Source of the DNA: Streptomyces rapamycinicus NRRL 5491
GTDB taxonomy: Bacteria > Actinomycetota > Actinomycetes > Streptomycetales > Streptomycetaceae
Length of the DNA stretch: 64,000 nt
Reading direction: 5' to 3'
NCBI RefSeq assembly: GCF_024298965.1
Contig: NZ_CP085193.1
Span: 7,192,001 to 7,256,000 of the forward strand
The translations under genes were made by a program, and so were the position numbers. The number at the start of each line of letters is the position of its first letter. The first letter of the stretch is position 1. Of this stretch, positions 9,951 to 18,508 are shown piece after piece. The notes beneath the pieces were generated by a model. That model did no database searches, had not been told where the DNA came from, and saw only the letters and a list, made by a program, of their open reading frames with translations.

Positions 9951-10640
9951 GTGATCCGATTCGACAACGTATCCAAGACCTACCCCAAGCAGAACCGTCC
10001 CGCACTTCGGGATGTCTCGCTCGAGATCGAGAAGGGCGAGTTCGTCTTCCTGGTGGGCTCCTCGGGGTCGGGAAAGTCCACATTCCTCCGCTTGCTGCTC
10101 CGCGAGGAGCGCGCCAGCCATGGCGCGGTCCATGTGCTCGGCAAGGATCTCGCGCGGCTGTCCAACTGGAAGGTGCCGCAGATGCGCCGCCAGTTGGGGA
10201 CCGTCTTCCAGGATTTCCGGCTGCTCCCCAACAAGACGGTCGGGGAGAATGTCGCCTTCGCGCTCGAGGTGATCGGCAAGCCGCGCGGCGCCATTCGGAA
10301 AACCGTTCCCGAGGTGCTCGATCTCGTGGGTCTTGGCGGTAAAGACGACCGTATGCCCGGCGAGCTCTCCGGTGGTGAACAGCAGCGGGTGGCCATCGCC
10401 CGCGCGTTCGTCAACCGTCCGATGCTGCTGATCGCCGACGAGCCGACGGGAAACCTGGACCCCCAGACCTCCGTCGGCATCATGAAGCTGCTGGACCGGA
10501 TCAACCGGACCGGCACCACGGTCGTCATGGCCACGCACGACCAGCAGATCGTGGACCAGATGCGCAAGCGCGTGATCGAACTTGAGAAGGGCCGCCTCGT
10601 CCGCGACCAGTCCCGCGGCGTCTACGGCTACCAGCACTGA
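9951..10640 (+). CDS. ftsE: Cell division ATP-binding protein FtsE
   Basis: 229 residues from the GTG at 9951 ([13 protein letters not shown]), which matches the family length; an upstream frame opening at 9864 adds an unlikely N-terminus. Walker A is GSSGSGKS (36-43), the Q-loop is [11 protein letters not shown], the signature LSGGEQQRV (139-147) and Walker B LLIADEP (159-165). FtsE powers the FtsX membrane partner to activate cell-wall hydrolases at the septum. ftsX follows after 9 bp. Confidence 0.96.
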   Translation: MIRFDNVSKTYPKQNRPALRDVSLEIEKGEFVFLVGSSGSGKSTFLRLLLREERASHGAVHVLGKDLARLSNWKVPQMRRQLGTVFQDFRLLPNKTVGENVAFALEVIGKPRGAIRKTVPEVLDLVGLGGKDDRMPGELSGGEQQRVAIARAFVNRPMLLIADEPTGNLDPQTSVGIMKLLDRINRTGTTVVMATHDQQIVDQMRKRVIELEKGRLVRDQSRGVYGYQH

Positions 10641-10649
10641 AAGGACGCC

Positions 10650-11561
10650 ATGCGCGCCCAGTTCGTCCTGTCGGAGATCGGCGTCGGTCTCCGCCGCAAT
10701 CTCACGATGACCTTCGCGGTCATCGTCTCCGTGGCCCTCTCGCTCGCCCTGTTCGGCGGGTCCCTGCTCATGCGCGAGCAGGTGAGCACGATGAAGGGCT
10801 ACTGGTACGACAAGGTCAACGTCTCGATCTTCCTCTGCAACAAGAACGACAAGGAGACCTCGGCCAACTGCGCCAAGGGTGCGGTCACCGAGGCGCAGAA
10901 GCAGGAGATCGAGTCCGAGCTCAAGCAGATGAACATCGTCGAGTCGGTGCACTTCGAGACCAGTGAGGAGGCGTACAAGCACTACAAGGAGCAGTTCGGC
11001 GACTCCCCGCTGGCCGACTCCCTGACCCCGGACCAGATGCAGGAGTCCTTCCGCATCAAGCTGAAGGACCCCGAGCGCTATGACGTCATCTCCACGGCCT
11101 TCGCCGCGCGGCCCGGAGTGCAGGAGGTCCAGGACCAAAAGGCCCTGGTCGACGACTTGTTCAATCTGCTCAACGGCATGAACTTCGCGGCGCTCGGCGT
11201 GATGACGCTGATGCTGATCGTCGCACTGATGCTGATCGTCAACACGGTGCGGGTGTCGGCCTTCAGCCGCCGCCGGGAGACCGGGATCATGCGGCTGGTC
11301 GGCGCGTCCAGCTTCTATATCCAGATGCCGTTCATCATGGAGGCCGCCATCGCGGGGCTGCTGGGCGCGGGCTTCGCCTGTGTACTGCTGGTGAGCGGGC
11401 AGTACTTCCTGGTCAACAACTGGCTGGTGGACAAGATCGATGTGATCAACTTCATCGGCTGGGACGCGGTGCTGGCGAAGCTGCCACTGGTGCTCGCGAT
11501 TGGCCTGCTCATGCCCGCTCTCGCGGCGTTCTTCGCGCTCCGCAAGTACCTCAAGGTGTGA
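10650..11561 (+). CDS. ftsX: Cell division membrane protein FtsX
   Basis: 303 residues. One membrane helix near the N-terminus (MTFAVIVSVALSLALFGGSLL) precedes a ~130-residue extracytoplasmic domain with two cysteines (FLCNKNDKETSANC). Three further helices form the C-terminal half. This is the FtsX topology; the external loop normally contacts a peptidoglycan hydrolase. RBS AAAGGACG. It is translated just behind ftsE. Confidence 0.95.
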   Translation: MRAQFVLSEIGVGLRRNLTMTFAVIVSVALSLALFGGSLLMREQVSTMKGYWYDKVNVSIFLCNKNDKETSANCAKGAVTEAQKQEIESELKQMNIVESVHFETSEEAYKHYKEQFGDSPLADSLTPDQMQESFRIKLKDPERYDVISTAFAARPGVQEVQDQKALVDDLFNLLNGMNFAALGVMTLMLIVALMLIVNTVRVSAFSRRRETGIMRLVGASSFYIQMPFIMEAAIAGLLGAGFACVLLVSGQYFLVNNWLVDKIDVINFIGWDAVLAKLPLVLAIGLLMPALAAFFALRKYLKV

Positions 11562-11629
11562 CATTCGCCTAGGGCGCCGTACCGGATAACCCCCGGTATG
11601 GCGCCTGTTGGTGCCCTACACTCACCGGC

Positions 11630-12841
11630 ATGTCGGGCCCGTGTTTGTTCGTCCATCCCCGCCGCATTCGCCGCGGGGCCGCCCTGACATTGGTCTTCGC
11701 CGGCGTGCTCGCCACCGGGGCGGCCGTCGGTTCCTGGGGCGCCGAGCCCGGATCGCGCCGGGACCCCCAAGCCGCCCGGATACCGGCCCGCGCGTACGTC
11801 GGCGCGGTCGAGAGCGACCAGGTCAAGGCCGCCGCGGCCCAGGCCCAGGAGGACGGGAAGTCCGGTTCCAAGGCCGCCCGCGAGGTGGTGAGCCGCAGCG
11901 GAGACCGGTGGGGCGCGGTCTACAGCGCCCGTGAGTACGAGGGCTACCGCCAGACCCTCGACGGCGCCTACGTCGGCGTCGGGATCTCCGCCCGCCGGGA
12001 CGCCCAGGGGCGGATCGCGGTCGAGCGCGTCGAGCCCGGCAGCCCCGCCCAGAAGGCCGGGGTCCGGGCCGGTGACCGGCTGCGCACGGTCAATCACAGA
12101 GCCGTGACCGGGCGGCCCGTCACCGAGGTCGTCGCCCTGCTGCGCGGCCCCGCCGACGGCTCCCCGGGCACCCGGGTGGAGCTCGGGCTGCGGCGCGACG
12201 GCCACGAATGGACGCAAGAGCTCCGCCGGGCCCGGCTGACCACGGACCCGGTGACCGTCGACCGGCTCAGCGGCTACGACGACCACAGACCCGGCGCCGT
12301 CCGGATCAAGGTCGACTCGTTCACCAAGGGCACCGGGGACCGGATCCGGCGCGCGGTGCGCTCCATCCCCCGGGGCGACGGCGTCCTGCTCGACCTGCGG
12401 GGCAACTCCGGCGGGCTGGTCTCCGAGGCCGTCACCGCCGCCTCCTCCTTCCTCGACGGTGGCCTGGTCGCCACCTATGACGTCCGCGGTGAACAGCGAG
12501 TTCTCGACGCGCGGCCGGGTGGCGACACCGACAGCCCGCTGGTGGTGCTGGTCGACGGCGGCACCATGAGCGCCGCCGAACTCCTCACCGGCGCCCTCCA
12601 GGACCGCGGCCGCGCCGTCGTCGTGGGCTCCCGGACCTTCGGCAAGGGCTCGGTCCAGATGCCGAGCGAACTCCCCGACGGCTCGGTCGCCGAGCTCACC
12701 GTCGGCCACTACCGGACCCCCGCCGGGCGTAAGGTCGACGGCGAGGGCATCGCCCCGGACCTGACCGTCAAGGGCGACGACGGCCCCTCCGCGGAAGCCC
12801 GGGCGCGCACGGTATTGAGTGGCCTCGGGGGCGGGTCCTAG
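11630..12841 (+). CDS. C-terminal processing peptidase, S41 family
   Basis: 403 residues with an N-terminal signal anchor (GAALTLVFAGVLATGAAVGSW). A PDZ domain lies at ~105-185 (YVGVGISARRD, GVRAGDRLRTVNH). The protease core carries the catalytic serine in GGTMSAAELLTGAL (~312) and the lysine in GSRTFGKGSVQ (~342), the Ser/Lys dyad of Tsp/CtpA enzymes. It is exported and cleaves C-termini of envelope proteins. It follows ftsX in the conserved block; the ATG at 11630 has only a weak RBS. Confidence 0.93.
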   Translation: MSGPCLFVHPRRIRRGAALTLVFAGVLATGAAVGSWGAEPGSRRDPQAARIPARAYVGAVESDQVKAAAAQAQEDGKSGSKAAREVVSRSGDRWGAVYSAREYEGYRQTLDGAYVGVGISARRDAQGRIAVERVEPGSPAQKAGVRAGDRLRTVNHRAVTGRPVTEVVALLRGPADGSPGTRVELGLRRDGHEWTQELRRARLTTDPVTVDRLSGYDDHRPGAVRIKVDSFTKGTGDRIRRAVRSIPRGDGVLLDLRGNSGGLVSEAVTAASSFLDGGLVATYDVRGEQRVLDARPGGDTDSPLVVLVDGGTMSAAELLTGALQDRGRAVVVGSRTFGKGSVQMPSELPDGSVAELTVGHYRTPAGRKVDGEGIAPDLTVKGDDGPSAEARARTVLSGLGGGS

Positions 12842-12859
12842 TGCGAGAATGGCCTGACC

Positions 12860-13339
12860 ATGGCTAAAGAGACGGGTCGCAAGCTGATCGCGCAGAACAA
12901 GAAGGCGCGGCACGACTATCACATCCTGGACACCTACGAGTGCGGTCTGGTGCTGACCGGGACCGAGGTGAAGTCGCTTCGCCAGGGGCGCGCCTCGCTC
13001 GCGGACGGCTTCGCCCAGCTCGACGGCGGCGAGGCATGGCTGCACAACGTGCACATCCCCGAGTACAGCCAGGGCACCTGGACCAACCACTCGGCGCGCC
13101 GCCGGCGCAAGCTGCTGCTGCACCGGGCGGAGATCGACAAGCTGACCGGCAAGACCCAGGAGACCGGCCACACCCTGGTGCCGCTGGCCCTGTACTTCAA
13201 GGACGGCCGGGCCAAGGTCGAGGTCGCGCTGGCCAAGGGCAAGAAGGAGTACGACAAGCGCCAGACCCTCCGCGAGAAGCAGGACCGCCGCGAGACCGAT
13301 CGGGCGATCTCGGCGGCCCGCCGCCGCGAGCGCGCCTGA
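12860..13339 (+). CDS. smpB: SsrA-binding protein SmpB
   Basis: 159 residues: [28 protein letters not shown], the beta-barrel and a basic C-terminal tail ([24 protein letters not shown]) that enters the ribosomal decoding centre. SmpB carries tmRNA to stalled ribosomes. Its RNA partner gene ssrA starts 128 bp downstream, so both components of trans-translation are adjacent. Confidence 0.97.
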   Translation: MAKETGRKLIAQNKKARHDYHILDTYECGLVLTGTEVKSLRQGRASLADGFAQLDGGEAWLHNVHIPEYSQGTWTNHSARRRRKLLLHRAEIDKLTGKTQETGHTLVPLALYFKDGRAKVEVALAKGKKEYDKRQTLREKQDRRETDRAISAARRRERA

Positions 13340-13467
13340 CCAGCCGGAAGGCGTGCCCCGGGCGGCGCTCCGGGCGGCGGGAATGATGTGGCCTTGTCGC
13401 GCGTTGTTCACCTATGATGGCTCTGCGCCCCACCGAGGGCGTGGCACCACCTTTGAAAAATCCACAT

Positions 13468-13835
13468 GGGGATGATCGGTTTCGACAGCGGCTGTCGAAG
13501 CAGGGGAAGCGAGCCGAGGAAGCGGCAATGATCTCGTTAACCATATGTCGCAACCAATAATCGCCAACACCAAGCGCGATTCCTTCGCCCTCGCTGCCTA
13601 AGTAGCGACTTTGCGAAGTGTCAGCCCGGGGCTGTTCCCGACCCGGATCCTGGCATCGACTAGGGAACTAAACCACTAGACCCGGTCACGGGGTGTAGTG
13701 GGAAATCAAACAGTGACTGAGCCCGTCGGAGACTTGTCCGCGTGATCTCCGGGGCCGAGAAAATCACAGCGGACTGCGCTCGGAGAAGCCCTGATTCCGC
13801 ACCGTTGGACGCGGGTTCGATTCCCGCCATCTCCA
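13468..13835 (+). ncRNA. ssrA: tmRNA (trans-translation RNA)
   Basis: The 5' end GGGGATG (13468) pairs with CATCTCC at the 3' end, followed by discriminator A (13835). The next bases are CTC, so CCA is not encoded and must be added. The T-arm GGGTTCGATTCCC is clear. The tag frame starts at GCC (13563) and ends at TAA (13599-13601), encoding ANTKRDSFALAA, with the expected ALAA degradation end. A TATGAT -10-like hexamer lies at 13413-13418, which would give a short leader removed by processing; the -35 is unclear. Confidence 0.97.
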
Positions 13836-13848
13836 CTCATCCCATGTA

Positions 13849-13887
13849 CGACGAAGGGCCCCGCCACCACGGCGGGGCCCTTCGTCG
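13849..13887 (+). terminator. tmRNA terminator hairpin
   Basis: A perfect 17-bp stem (13849-13865 with 13871-13887) and 5-nt loop, starting 14 nt after the mature tmRNA end. Confidence 0.9.
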
Positions 13888-13903
13888 CGTCTGCGGCCCG
13901 TGA

Positions 13904-14298
13904 TCAGCCGAGCCGGTGTTCCCAACGCAGTGCGGGCCGGTCGCCGATCCAGTACGTGTGCGAGCGGGGGGGGTGACACGGAGCCGTACGGTGCCGATGC
14001 CGGGACGTTCGGCGTCCTGCCAGGCGGTGAGCGTCCGCTCGATGTCGTCCCACAGCGCCACCGGACCGCCTTGCCGGACGGTCCAGCCGGAGCCGATCTC
14101 GGCGAACGCGGCGAAGGACTCGCGGTCGGCGTCGATGACGTAGAGCTGCCGGTGGCCATCGCTCCCCGTGGCACGTACGAGCTGGGCGCGGGGCGCGGCG
14201 AGCTGGGCGAGGAAGGCGGGCATCCACTCCTCCAGCAGCGTCGGCGCCACCTTCGCCGGTCTGGCGTACCCAGGTATGGGGGACGCGGTGTACCGCAC
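13904..14298 (-). pseudogene. Methyltransferase-like C-terminal fragment, frameshifted
   Basis: From ~14298 one frame reads LLEEWMPAFLAQLAAP...GSGWTVRQGGPVALWDD...RPGIGTVRLRVTP. It then breaks at a run of eight C (13966-13973 on this strand). Continuing in the frame reached by adding one C gives RSHTYWIGDRPALRWEHRLG and a stop at 13904. The pattern resembles the C-terminal part of the protein-L-isoaspartate methyltransferase-like enzymes common in Streptomyces; the SAM-binding N-terminal domain is absent upstream. It is therefore a truncated, frameshifted remnant, unless the homopolymer is a sequencing error. Family call is tentative. Confidence 0.5.
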
Positions 14299-14300
14299 AG

Positions 14301-14382
14301 GTGGCGATCACCCGAACCAGCGACTTGGGGGGGCGGGTTCGGGGTCGGCGGCCTCGCTGAGGCGGAGGCCGGAGGGGCGGAG
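14301..14382 (-). repeat. Direct repeat copy 1: fragment of quinone oxidoreductase 5' coding region
   Basis: About 82 bp here match 19329-19412 with only a few differences. The partner lies inside codons ~8-36 of the intact quinone oxidoreductase gene. Here the fragment ([14 protein letters not shown], then SLVRVIA in another frame) has no start codon in context and is joined to unrelated sequence. Both copies have the same orientation. Confidence 0.8.
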
Positions 14383-14405
14383 GGCTGTCAGGGCCAAGGT
14401 CCCGG

Positions 14406-14947
14406 TCAGCGCAAGGCGGCGCGGACGTGGTTCCTCAGCCGCTCGTCGCTGATGGTGTCCAGGCTCCGCCATGCGAAGCCGCTGACCTCCTCGGCCTGCA
14501 AGGTCACGTCGCTGCCAGTAGTGGTGCGGAACAGGTAGCGGAAGTCGAAGTGCTGGTGGTCGGGCTCGCCCTTGGCGTCGTTGGCCGGGATGGGGTGTAC
14601 GTCGACGTGCACCGGGACGGGGGAGAGCGGGGCGATACCAGTACTGATGCCGGTCTCCTCGCCAGTTCCCGTAGGGCGGCCCCCATGAGGTCGGCGTCGT
14701 CGGCCTCCAGGTGGCCGCCGGGCAGTAGCCACTTGCCGAGCGCCAGATGCTCGATGAACAGGGCCTGCCCGTCGTCGTCGATCAGGACGGCCCCGGCAGT
14801 GGCGTGGCCCCGGAATTCCTTCCGGCTGGTGAGGTCGGCGCCGCTGTCCAGCAGATCGAGAACGGGTGCGAGGGTCGTCTTCTCCTCGGGGTGGGCGCTG
14901 ATGTAGTCGCCGATGACGGCGCGGATCTGGTCGGCCGTGATGGTCAC
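14406..14947 (-). pseudogene. NUDIX hydrolase with a one-base frameshift in the NUDIX box
   Basis: The first frame (ATG 14947) encodes TAGAVLIDDDGQALFIEH, LGKWLLPGGHLEADDADLM and AALRELA. It then shifts near 14660 into a second frame beginning EETGISTGIAPLSPVPVHVD and ending at 14406. Joining them restores GGHLEADDADLMGAALREL.EETGI, the NUDIX signature (Gx5Ex7REUxEExGU). One base is missing inside the box, so the enzyme is dead unless this is a sequence error. It starts 9 bp after the stop of the next gene upstream and is the last gene of a three-gene minus-strand unit. Confidence 0.75.
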
Positions 14948-14956
14948 GGGTCTCCC

Positions 14957-15286
14957 TTAGCGGTTGTAGTAGTTGAGCCAGGTCGCGGCGATGGTCGCAC
15001 GGTCCTCGGACGGCACCTCGTGCATGCCCGGGGCGAGGTCTCCCCGCGCCAGCATGCGGAGGGCGGCCAGTATCTCGGCCTGTACGAGGAAGATGAACGG
15101 GCCGACGCTGGCGCCGTGCAGAAAGTTGACGGCGTTGCCGTTGTTGAGGCAGGGGCCTGTGGGGTGGTGCGAGGGCCGCACCGGCAGGCGTGCGGGGCCT
15201 ATGTGTGGGGTGGCGAGGTCATGGCGGTGGCGTGTGCCGTCGCTAAGGCGGACGGGGCTTCCGGTGTCGCACCGGTCGCCCGTCAC
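14957..15286 (-). CDS. Hypothetical protein, 109 aa, in ATPase operon
   Basis: A GTG start overlaps the stop of the upstream RsbW-like gene (GTGA). The first ~45 residues are basic and Pro/His-rich. The second half reads AVNFLHGASVGPFIFLVQAEILAALRMLARGD and ends ATWLNYYNR, helical and amphipathic. I do not recognise a family; it is not the DUF397 protein that often accompanies such ATPases. Translational coupling suggests it acts with the ATPase. Confidence 0.6.
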   Translation of the reverse strand: MTGDRCDTGSPVRLSDGTRHRHDLATPHIGPARLPVRPSHHPTGPCLNNGNAVNFLHGASVGPFIFLVQAEILAALRMLARGDLAPGMHEVPSEDRATIAATWLNYYNR

Positions 15287-15750
15287 GCCAGGTGACCCGG
15301 GGTGGCGCACTCGGCCCATACGCCCTTGCCCCACGGCTTGGGATCGATGCCCCACCGGGAGGAGATGGCCTCCACCACGGCCATGCCGCGTCCGGACTCG
15401 GCCGTTTCCGTCGACTGGACGACGCGGGGGACGGAGCGGGACCGGTCGAACGTCGAGATTCGTACCAGGTGATCGCTGGGGCGTTCGACCTTGAGGCGGA
15501 AGCAGCCGCGCTGCTCGGGGTCGGGGATATGGCGGGTGGCGTGCCGGATCGCGTTGGTGGCCAGCTCTGAGGCGATCAAGCGGGCGTCGTCCACCAGGTC
15601 CTCCAGCCCCCAGGCCCGCAGGGTCGCGGCGACCGATAGGCGCGCGATGCCTACGGACTCCTCGGCGCACGGGAGCGACTGGGTGTAGGTCGGATGGCCT
15701 GTGCCAGTGGGTGTGAGCGGTGAGGGCTTGCTGGTCATCATCGTGGTCAT
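15283..15750 (-). CDS. RsbW/SpoIIAB-like ATP-binding protein (anti-sigma type HATPase)
   Basis: 155 residues from the ATG at 15750. The GHKL fold motifs are present: N box ELATNAIRHA, a beta-strand region (CFRLKVERPSDHLVRISTFD) and G box ESGRGMAVVEAISSRWG. These stand-alone serine-kinase-type ATPases regulate sigma factors or developmental regulators in Streptomyces, usually next to XRE-type regulators as here (divergent gene at 15970). The downstream gene overlaps by 4 bp. Confidence 0.85.
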   Translation of the reverse strand: MTTMMTSKPSPLTPTGTGHPTYTQSLPCAEESVGIARLSVAATLRAWGLEDLVDDARLIASELATNAIRHATRHIPDPEQRGCFRLKVERPSDHLVRISTFDRSRSVPRVVQSTETAESGRGMAVVEAISSRWGIDPKPWGKGVWAECATPGHLA

Positions 15751-15969
15751 CTCGTCGGCATTCTGGTGAGTGGGCCAGGCGGCGTGGTGACCCCGGGGAA
15801 CGGGCTGCTCGTGTGGACGGCCTGGCGCTGCATGACACCCAGTCAACGCTCGGGAGCGCTCCGTGTTTAGGGCATGTGCAAGCCGCCCTGCCCGCATGCA
15901 CCCGGACCTTTTTGCCTGCCCTTGACCAAGTTCCTTGGTGGGCTGTGCGTGCGTGTCTACCGTGGAAGC

Positions 15970-17205
15970 ATGGGGAACCAAGCCCTCCAAATGGCCCTGG
16001 ACGATGCTGGATTAACGCAGGAGAAGTTGGCTGAGGCGGTGAACAAGGCCATCGAGCGGGTGACCGGAAGACCCGGCCGGATCGGTGACCGGGTGGTGCG
16101 GCGGTGGCTGAGCGGACAGACCCGCTGGCCCCACGAACTCCAGCGCCGCGCCCTCACGATGACACTGGGCCGGGCACCGGTCGAGCTGGGATTCGTTCCC
16201 CCGTCGGGCCCTCTCCCCGCCGCCCCTCCGGAGGACAACGTGAACCGCCGCCAGGCCCTCGCCACGGGAGCCGCGCTGGGAGCGGCCGTGACCGCACCGG
16301 CTCCCGCCACGCCTTACCACGTCGGCATGGGCGACGTACGGGCCCTGCAAGGCCGCTTCGCCAAACTCATCGCCGCCGACCACAAGAAGGGCGGGGACGA
16401 GCAGACCGAGGCCGCTGCCCTGGCCCTGGCGGATGAAGCCGTTGCCCTGCGCCAGCGTGGTTCGTGTTCCCAGCGCGTCAGGCACGCCCTGTACGCCACG
16501 GCCGCCGCCTGCGTGTCCAGCGCCGTGTGGGCCGCCACCGACGGGCGTCGTTTCGACGCGGCCCTACGGCATCATGAGCGGGCGGCCAGCCTTGCCCAGG
16601 AGTCCGGCGATCAGGCCATCCTGTTCCGCGTCTGGTCCCACAAGGGCAGTCTCTACCGCCACCTGGGCCGACCGGCCGATGCCCTCGACGCCAACGATGT
16701 CGCCCGGCGCCTGTCCATCACCCGCCGTGACTCGCTCTTCGCCTCCCTCGGCCACGCCCGGCACGCCGCGATCCTCGGCCTGACGCGGGACAAGGCCGGT
16801 GTGGATCGCGCCCTGGGCTGTGCCCGGGAAGCGATGGTCCGAGCCGATCCGGGCGAGCGACGGCCGCTGTGGCTGACCGCGTTCTACGACGAAGCCGAAG
16901 TGCACAGCCTTGCCACCACCGCGTACCTGGCCGCCGGGCGAGGGGCCGAGGCGGAGGCGCACGCCCATGTCTCCCTCACCCTGTTCCGCCCCCATCTCGT
17001 CCGCTCCCGGGCCATCACGACCGCCCGCCTGGCCCGCGCCCAGCTCGGGCAGGGCGAGGCGGAGCGGGCCGTGGCCACCGCTGCCTCCATTGACGTGGAG
17101 CACCCCCGGGTACGGTCCATGCTCGACTCGTTCACCCGTGACCTTCGCCGGATCTCGCCCGGACCTGTCTACGACTTGTGGGAGCAGCAGTGGAAGACGG
17201 CGTGA
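15970..17205 (+). CDS. XRE-type regulator with TPR-like C-terminal domain
   Basis: 411 residues from the ATG at 15970 preceded by GGAAGC. The N-terminal ~65 residues (ALQMALDDAGLTQEKLAEAVNKAI..DRVVRRWLSGQTRWP) form a Cro/CI-like helix-turn-helix. A linker NRRQALATGAALGAAVTAPAPA looks like a degenerate Tat-type motif but sits inside the protein. Residues ~120-400 are all-helical TPR-like repeats (ALRHHERAASLAQESGDQAILF, GRPADALDANDVAR). This is the layout of many Streptomyces XRE/TPR transcriptional regulators. It is divergent from the RsbW-like ATPase and overlaps the acetyltransferase gene. Confidence 0.8.
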   Translation: MGNQALQMALDDAGLTQEKLAEAVNKAIERVTGRPGRIGDRVVRRWLSGQTRWPHELQRRALTMTLGRAPVELGFVPPSGPLPAAPPEDNVNRRQALATGAALGAAVTAPAPATPYHVGMGDVRALQGRFAKLIAADHKKGGDEQTEAAALALADEAVALRQRGSCSQRVRHALYATAAACVSSAVWAATDGRRFDAALRHHERAASLAQESGDQAILFRVWSHKGSLYRHLGRPADALDANDVARRLSITRRDSLFASLGHARHAAILGLTRDKAGVDRALGCAREAMVRADPGERRPLWLTAFYDEAEVHSLATTAYLAAGRGAEAEAHAHVSLTLFRPHLVRSRAITTARLARAQLGQGEAERAVATAASIDVEHPRVRSMLDSFTRDLRRISPGPVYDLWEQQWKTA

Positions 17206-17744
17206 GTCTCGTCCGGATCGGGGACGTGGAGTCCGTGTGGGATGACCTCGTCGGGATCTACAAGGAGTGCTGGGCGCACAAGCTTCATCTGCCGCACTAT
17301 GCCCCGGAGGCGTTCGGGGAGCGGCTGCGGCGGCATGCCGGTGAACCGGGGTGGGAGGCCGTGGTGGCGTATGACTCAGGTGAGCCGTTCGGCTACCTCT
17401 ACGCTAACCGGCTCACCGGAGCGGACGACCGCTGGTGGGGCCGTACGCGCCCGGAGCCTGAGCCGGGCATCGCGAGCGCTTCGACCGTCGCGGTGAAAGA
17501 GATGATGGTCCGCCAGCAGTGGCGCAGGCAGGGGACCGCCTGCCAATTGCATGACGTGCTCCTGGCCGGGCGGCCCGAGACGCAGGTCTCATTGATGGTG
17601 AACCCTTTGAACCAGGACGGGAGGGTGCAGGCCCTGTACGCCTCGTGGGGGTACGCGGTGGTGGGCACCGCCCAGTCCTCGCCGGAGGCGCCGGTCCTGA
17701 CGGTCATGGTGCGCCCGGTGCGGCCCGAGGTGGCCGCCGGGTAG
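17202..17744 (+). CDS. GNAT-family N-acetyltransferase
   Basis: About 180 residues. The GTG at 17202 overlaps the stop of the regulator gene (GTGA); GTG 17190 with GGGAG upstream is an alternative. The acetyl-CoA core is V.EMMVRQQWRRQGTACQLHDVLLAG (motif A, RRQGTA in place of R/QxxGxG/A), and the C-terminal strand-helix is DGRVQALYASWGYAVVGT. Substrate unknown. Translational coupling ties it to the XRE/TPR regulator. Confidence 0.82.
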   Translation: MSLVRIGDVESVWDDLVGIYKECWAHKLHLPHYAPEAFGERLRRHAGEPGWEAVVAYDSGEPFGYLYANRLTGADDRWWGRTRPEPEPGIASASTVAVKEMMVRQQWRRQGTACQLHDVLLAGRPETQVSLMVNPLNQDGRVQALYASWGYAVVGTAQSSPEAPVLTVMVRPVRPEVAAG

Positions 17745-17762
17745 CACCATTCCCTCCAGCGG

Positions 17763-17972
17763 ATCTGCCTGCCGCATGACGGTCCGGCTCCCGCGGCGGG
17801 TCTGCAACCAGGTCACCACCGCCCCGGCCAGCACGGTGGCGACACCGCCGGGTTCCAGCAGGGCGAGGACCACGTCCGTCCCGGTGCCCATGGCGCCCGG
17901 CGGCGGGGCGTCGCCGGTGGCTCTGCGCACTCTGCCCCGCAGCGCGGGCTGCCTGGCCAGCCAGCGGCGCAG
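17763..17972 (-). pseudogene. EACC1-like fragment (effector-associated component)
   Basis: Codons at 17972-17763 read LRRWLARQPALRGRVR, then PPPGAMGTGTDVVLALLEPGGVATVLAGAVVTWLQTRRG. This matches my memory of the EACC1-type helical component, found at the N-termini of effector proteins in actinobacterial conflict/signalling systems. No proper start is seen, and the frame continues past 17763 into sequence antisense to the acetyltransferase gene. It is therefore a remnant. The family call needs a profile search. Confidence 0.45.
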
Positions 17973-18508
17973 ATGTGGCCTGTTTCGCGTAGCTTGTCCC
18001 CGGGATGGTAGTGGCGACCGTGTCGGGAGGGAGAGCCCTGATTGCGCCAATACGGCATCGTCCGGAGCGCGGTCCGGTGGGGCGGCCCCTCCGAAAACGC
18101 TTGATCTGGAGCAACTACCTTGTCAAGGGTTTTCGAGAAAGGTACCCCCTGCGGCGTCGAGCGCGACGGTGGACCGTCCAGGCATGGCGGTGGATGCGGA
18201 GTCCGGCGGTCCGGCGACGGGCCTCGCCCCCCCCGCACACGGATGCCGCCGCCGGCGGTCGCTCCCACCGGCCCGGCGGTCGGCGGTCGCCCCCACGCCC
18301 CCGCCCCCTGTCCCGCTGCTCAATCGCGCGAAGCGCGCGAGACGGCGCCGCACCCGGCCAACGCGCCGCACCCGACCGATGCGGCACCCCCGGCCGAGGC
18401 GGCCGGTCGGGCGAGGTGCGTCGGCCGTCTCGTCGGCCAGGTTTCGCGGACCCCGCTGGTGCACCGCGCCATCCGCCGCGTAGGCGCGGCCCGGGGGCGG
18501 GGACGACC
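17973..18508. other. 536-bp non-coding stretch
   Basis: No frame has coding character. It contains a 7-bp hairpin with 3-nt loop (TCGCGCG/CGCGCGA, 18324-18340), possibly a terminator for the minus-strand quinone oxidoreductase, and an AT-richer spot around 18110-18145 (ccttgtcaagg). Confidence 0.4.

Noticed and set aside
15883..15960. TTGACC as a -35 for the XRE/TPR gene
   Set aside because: No acceptable -10 at 16-19 bp spacing.
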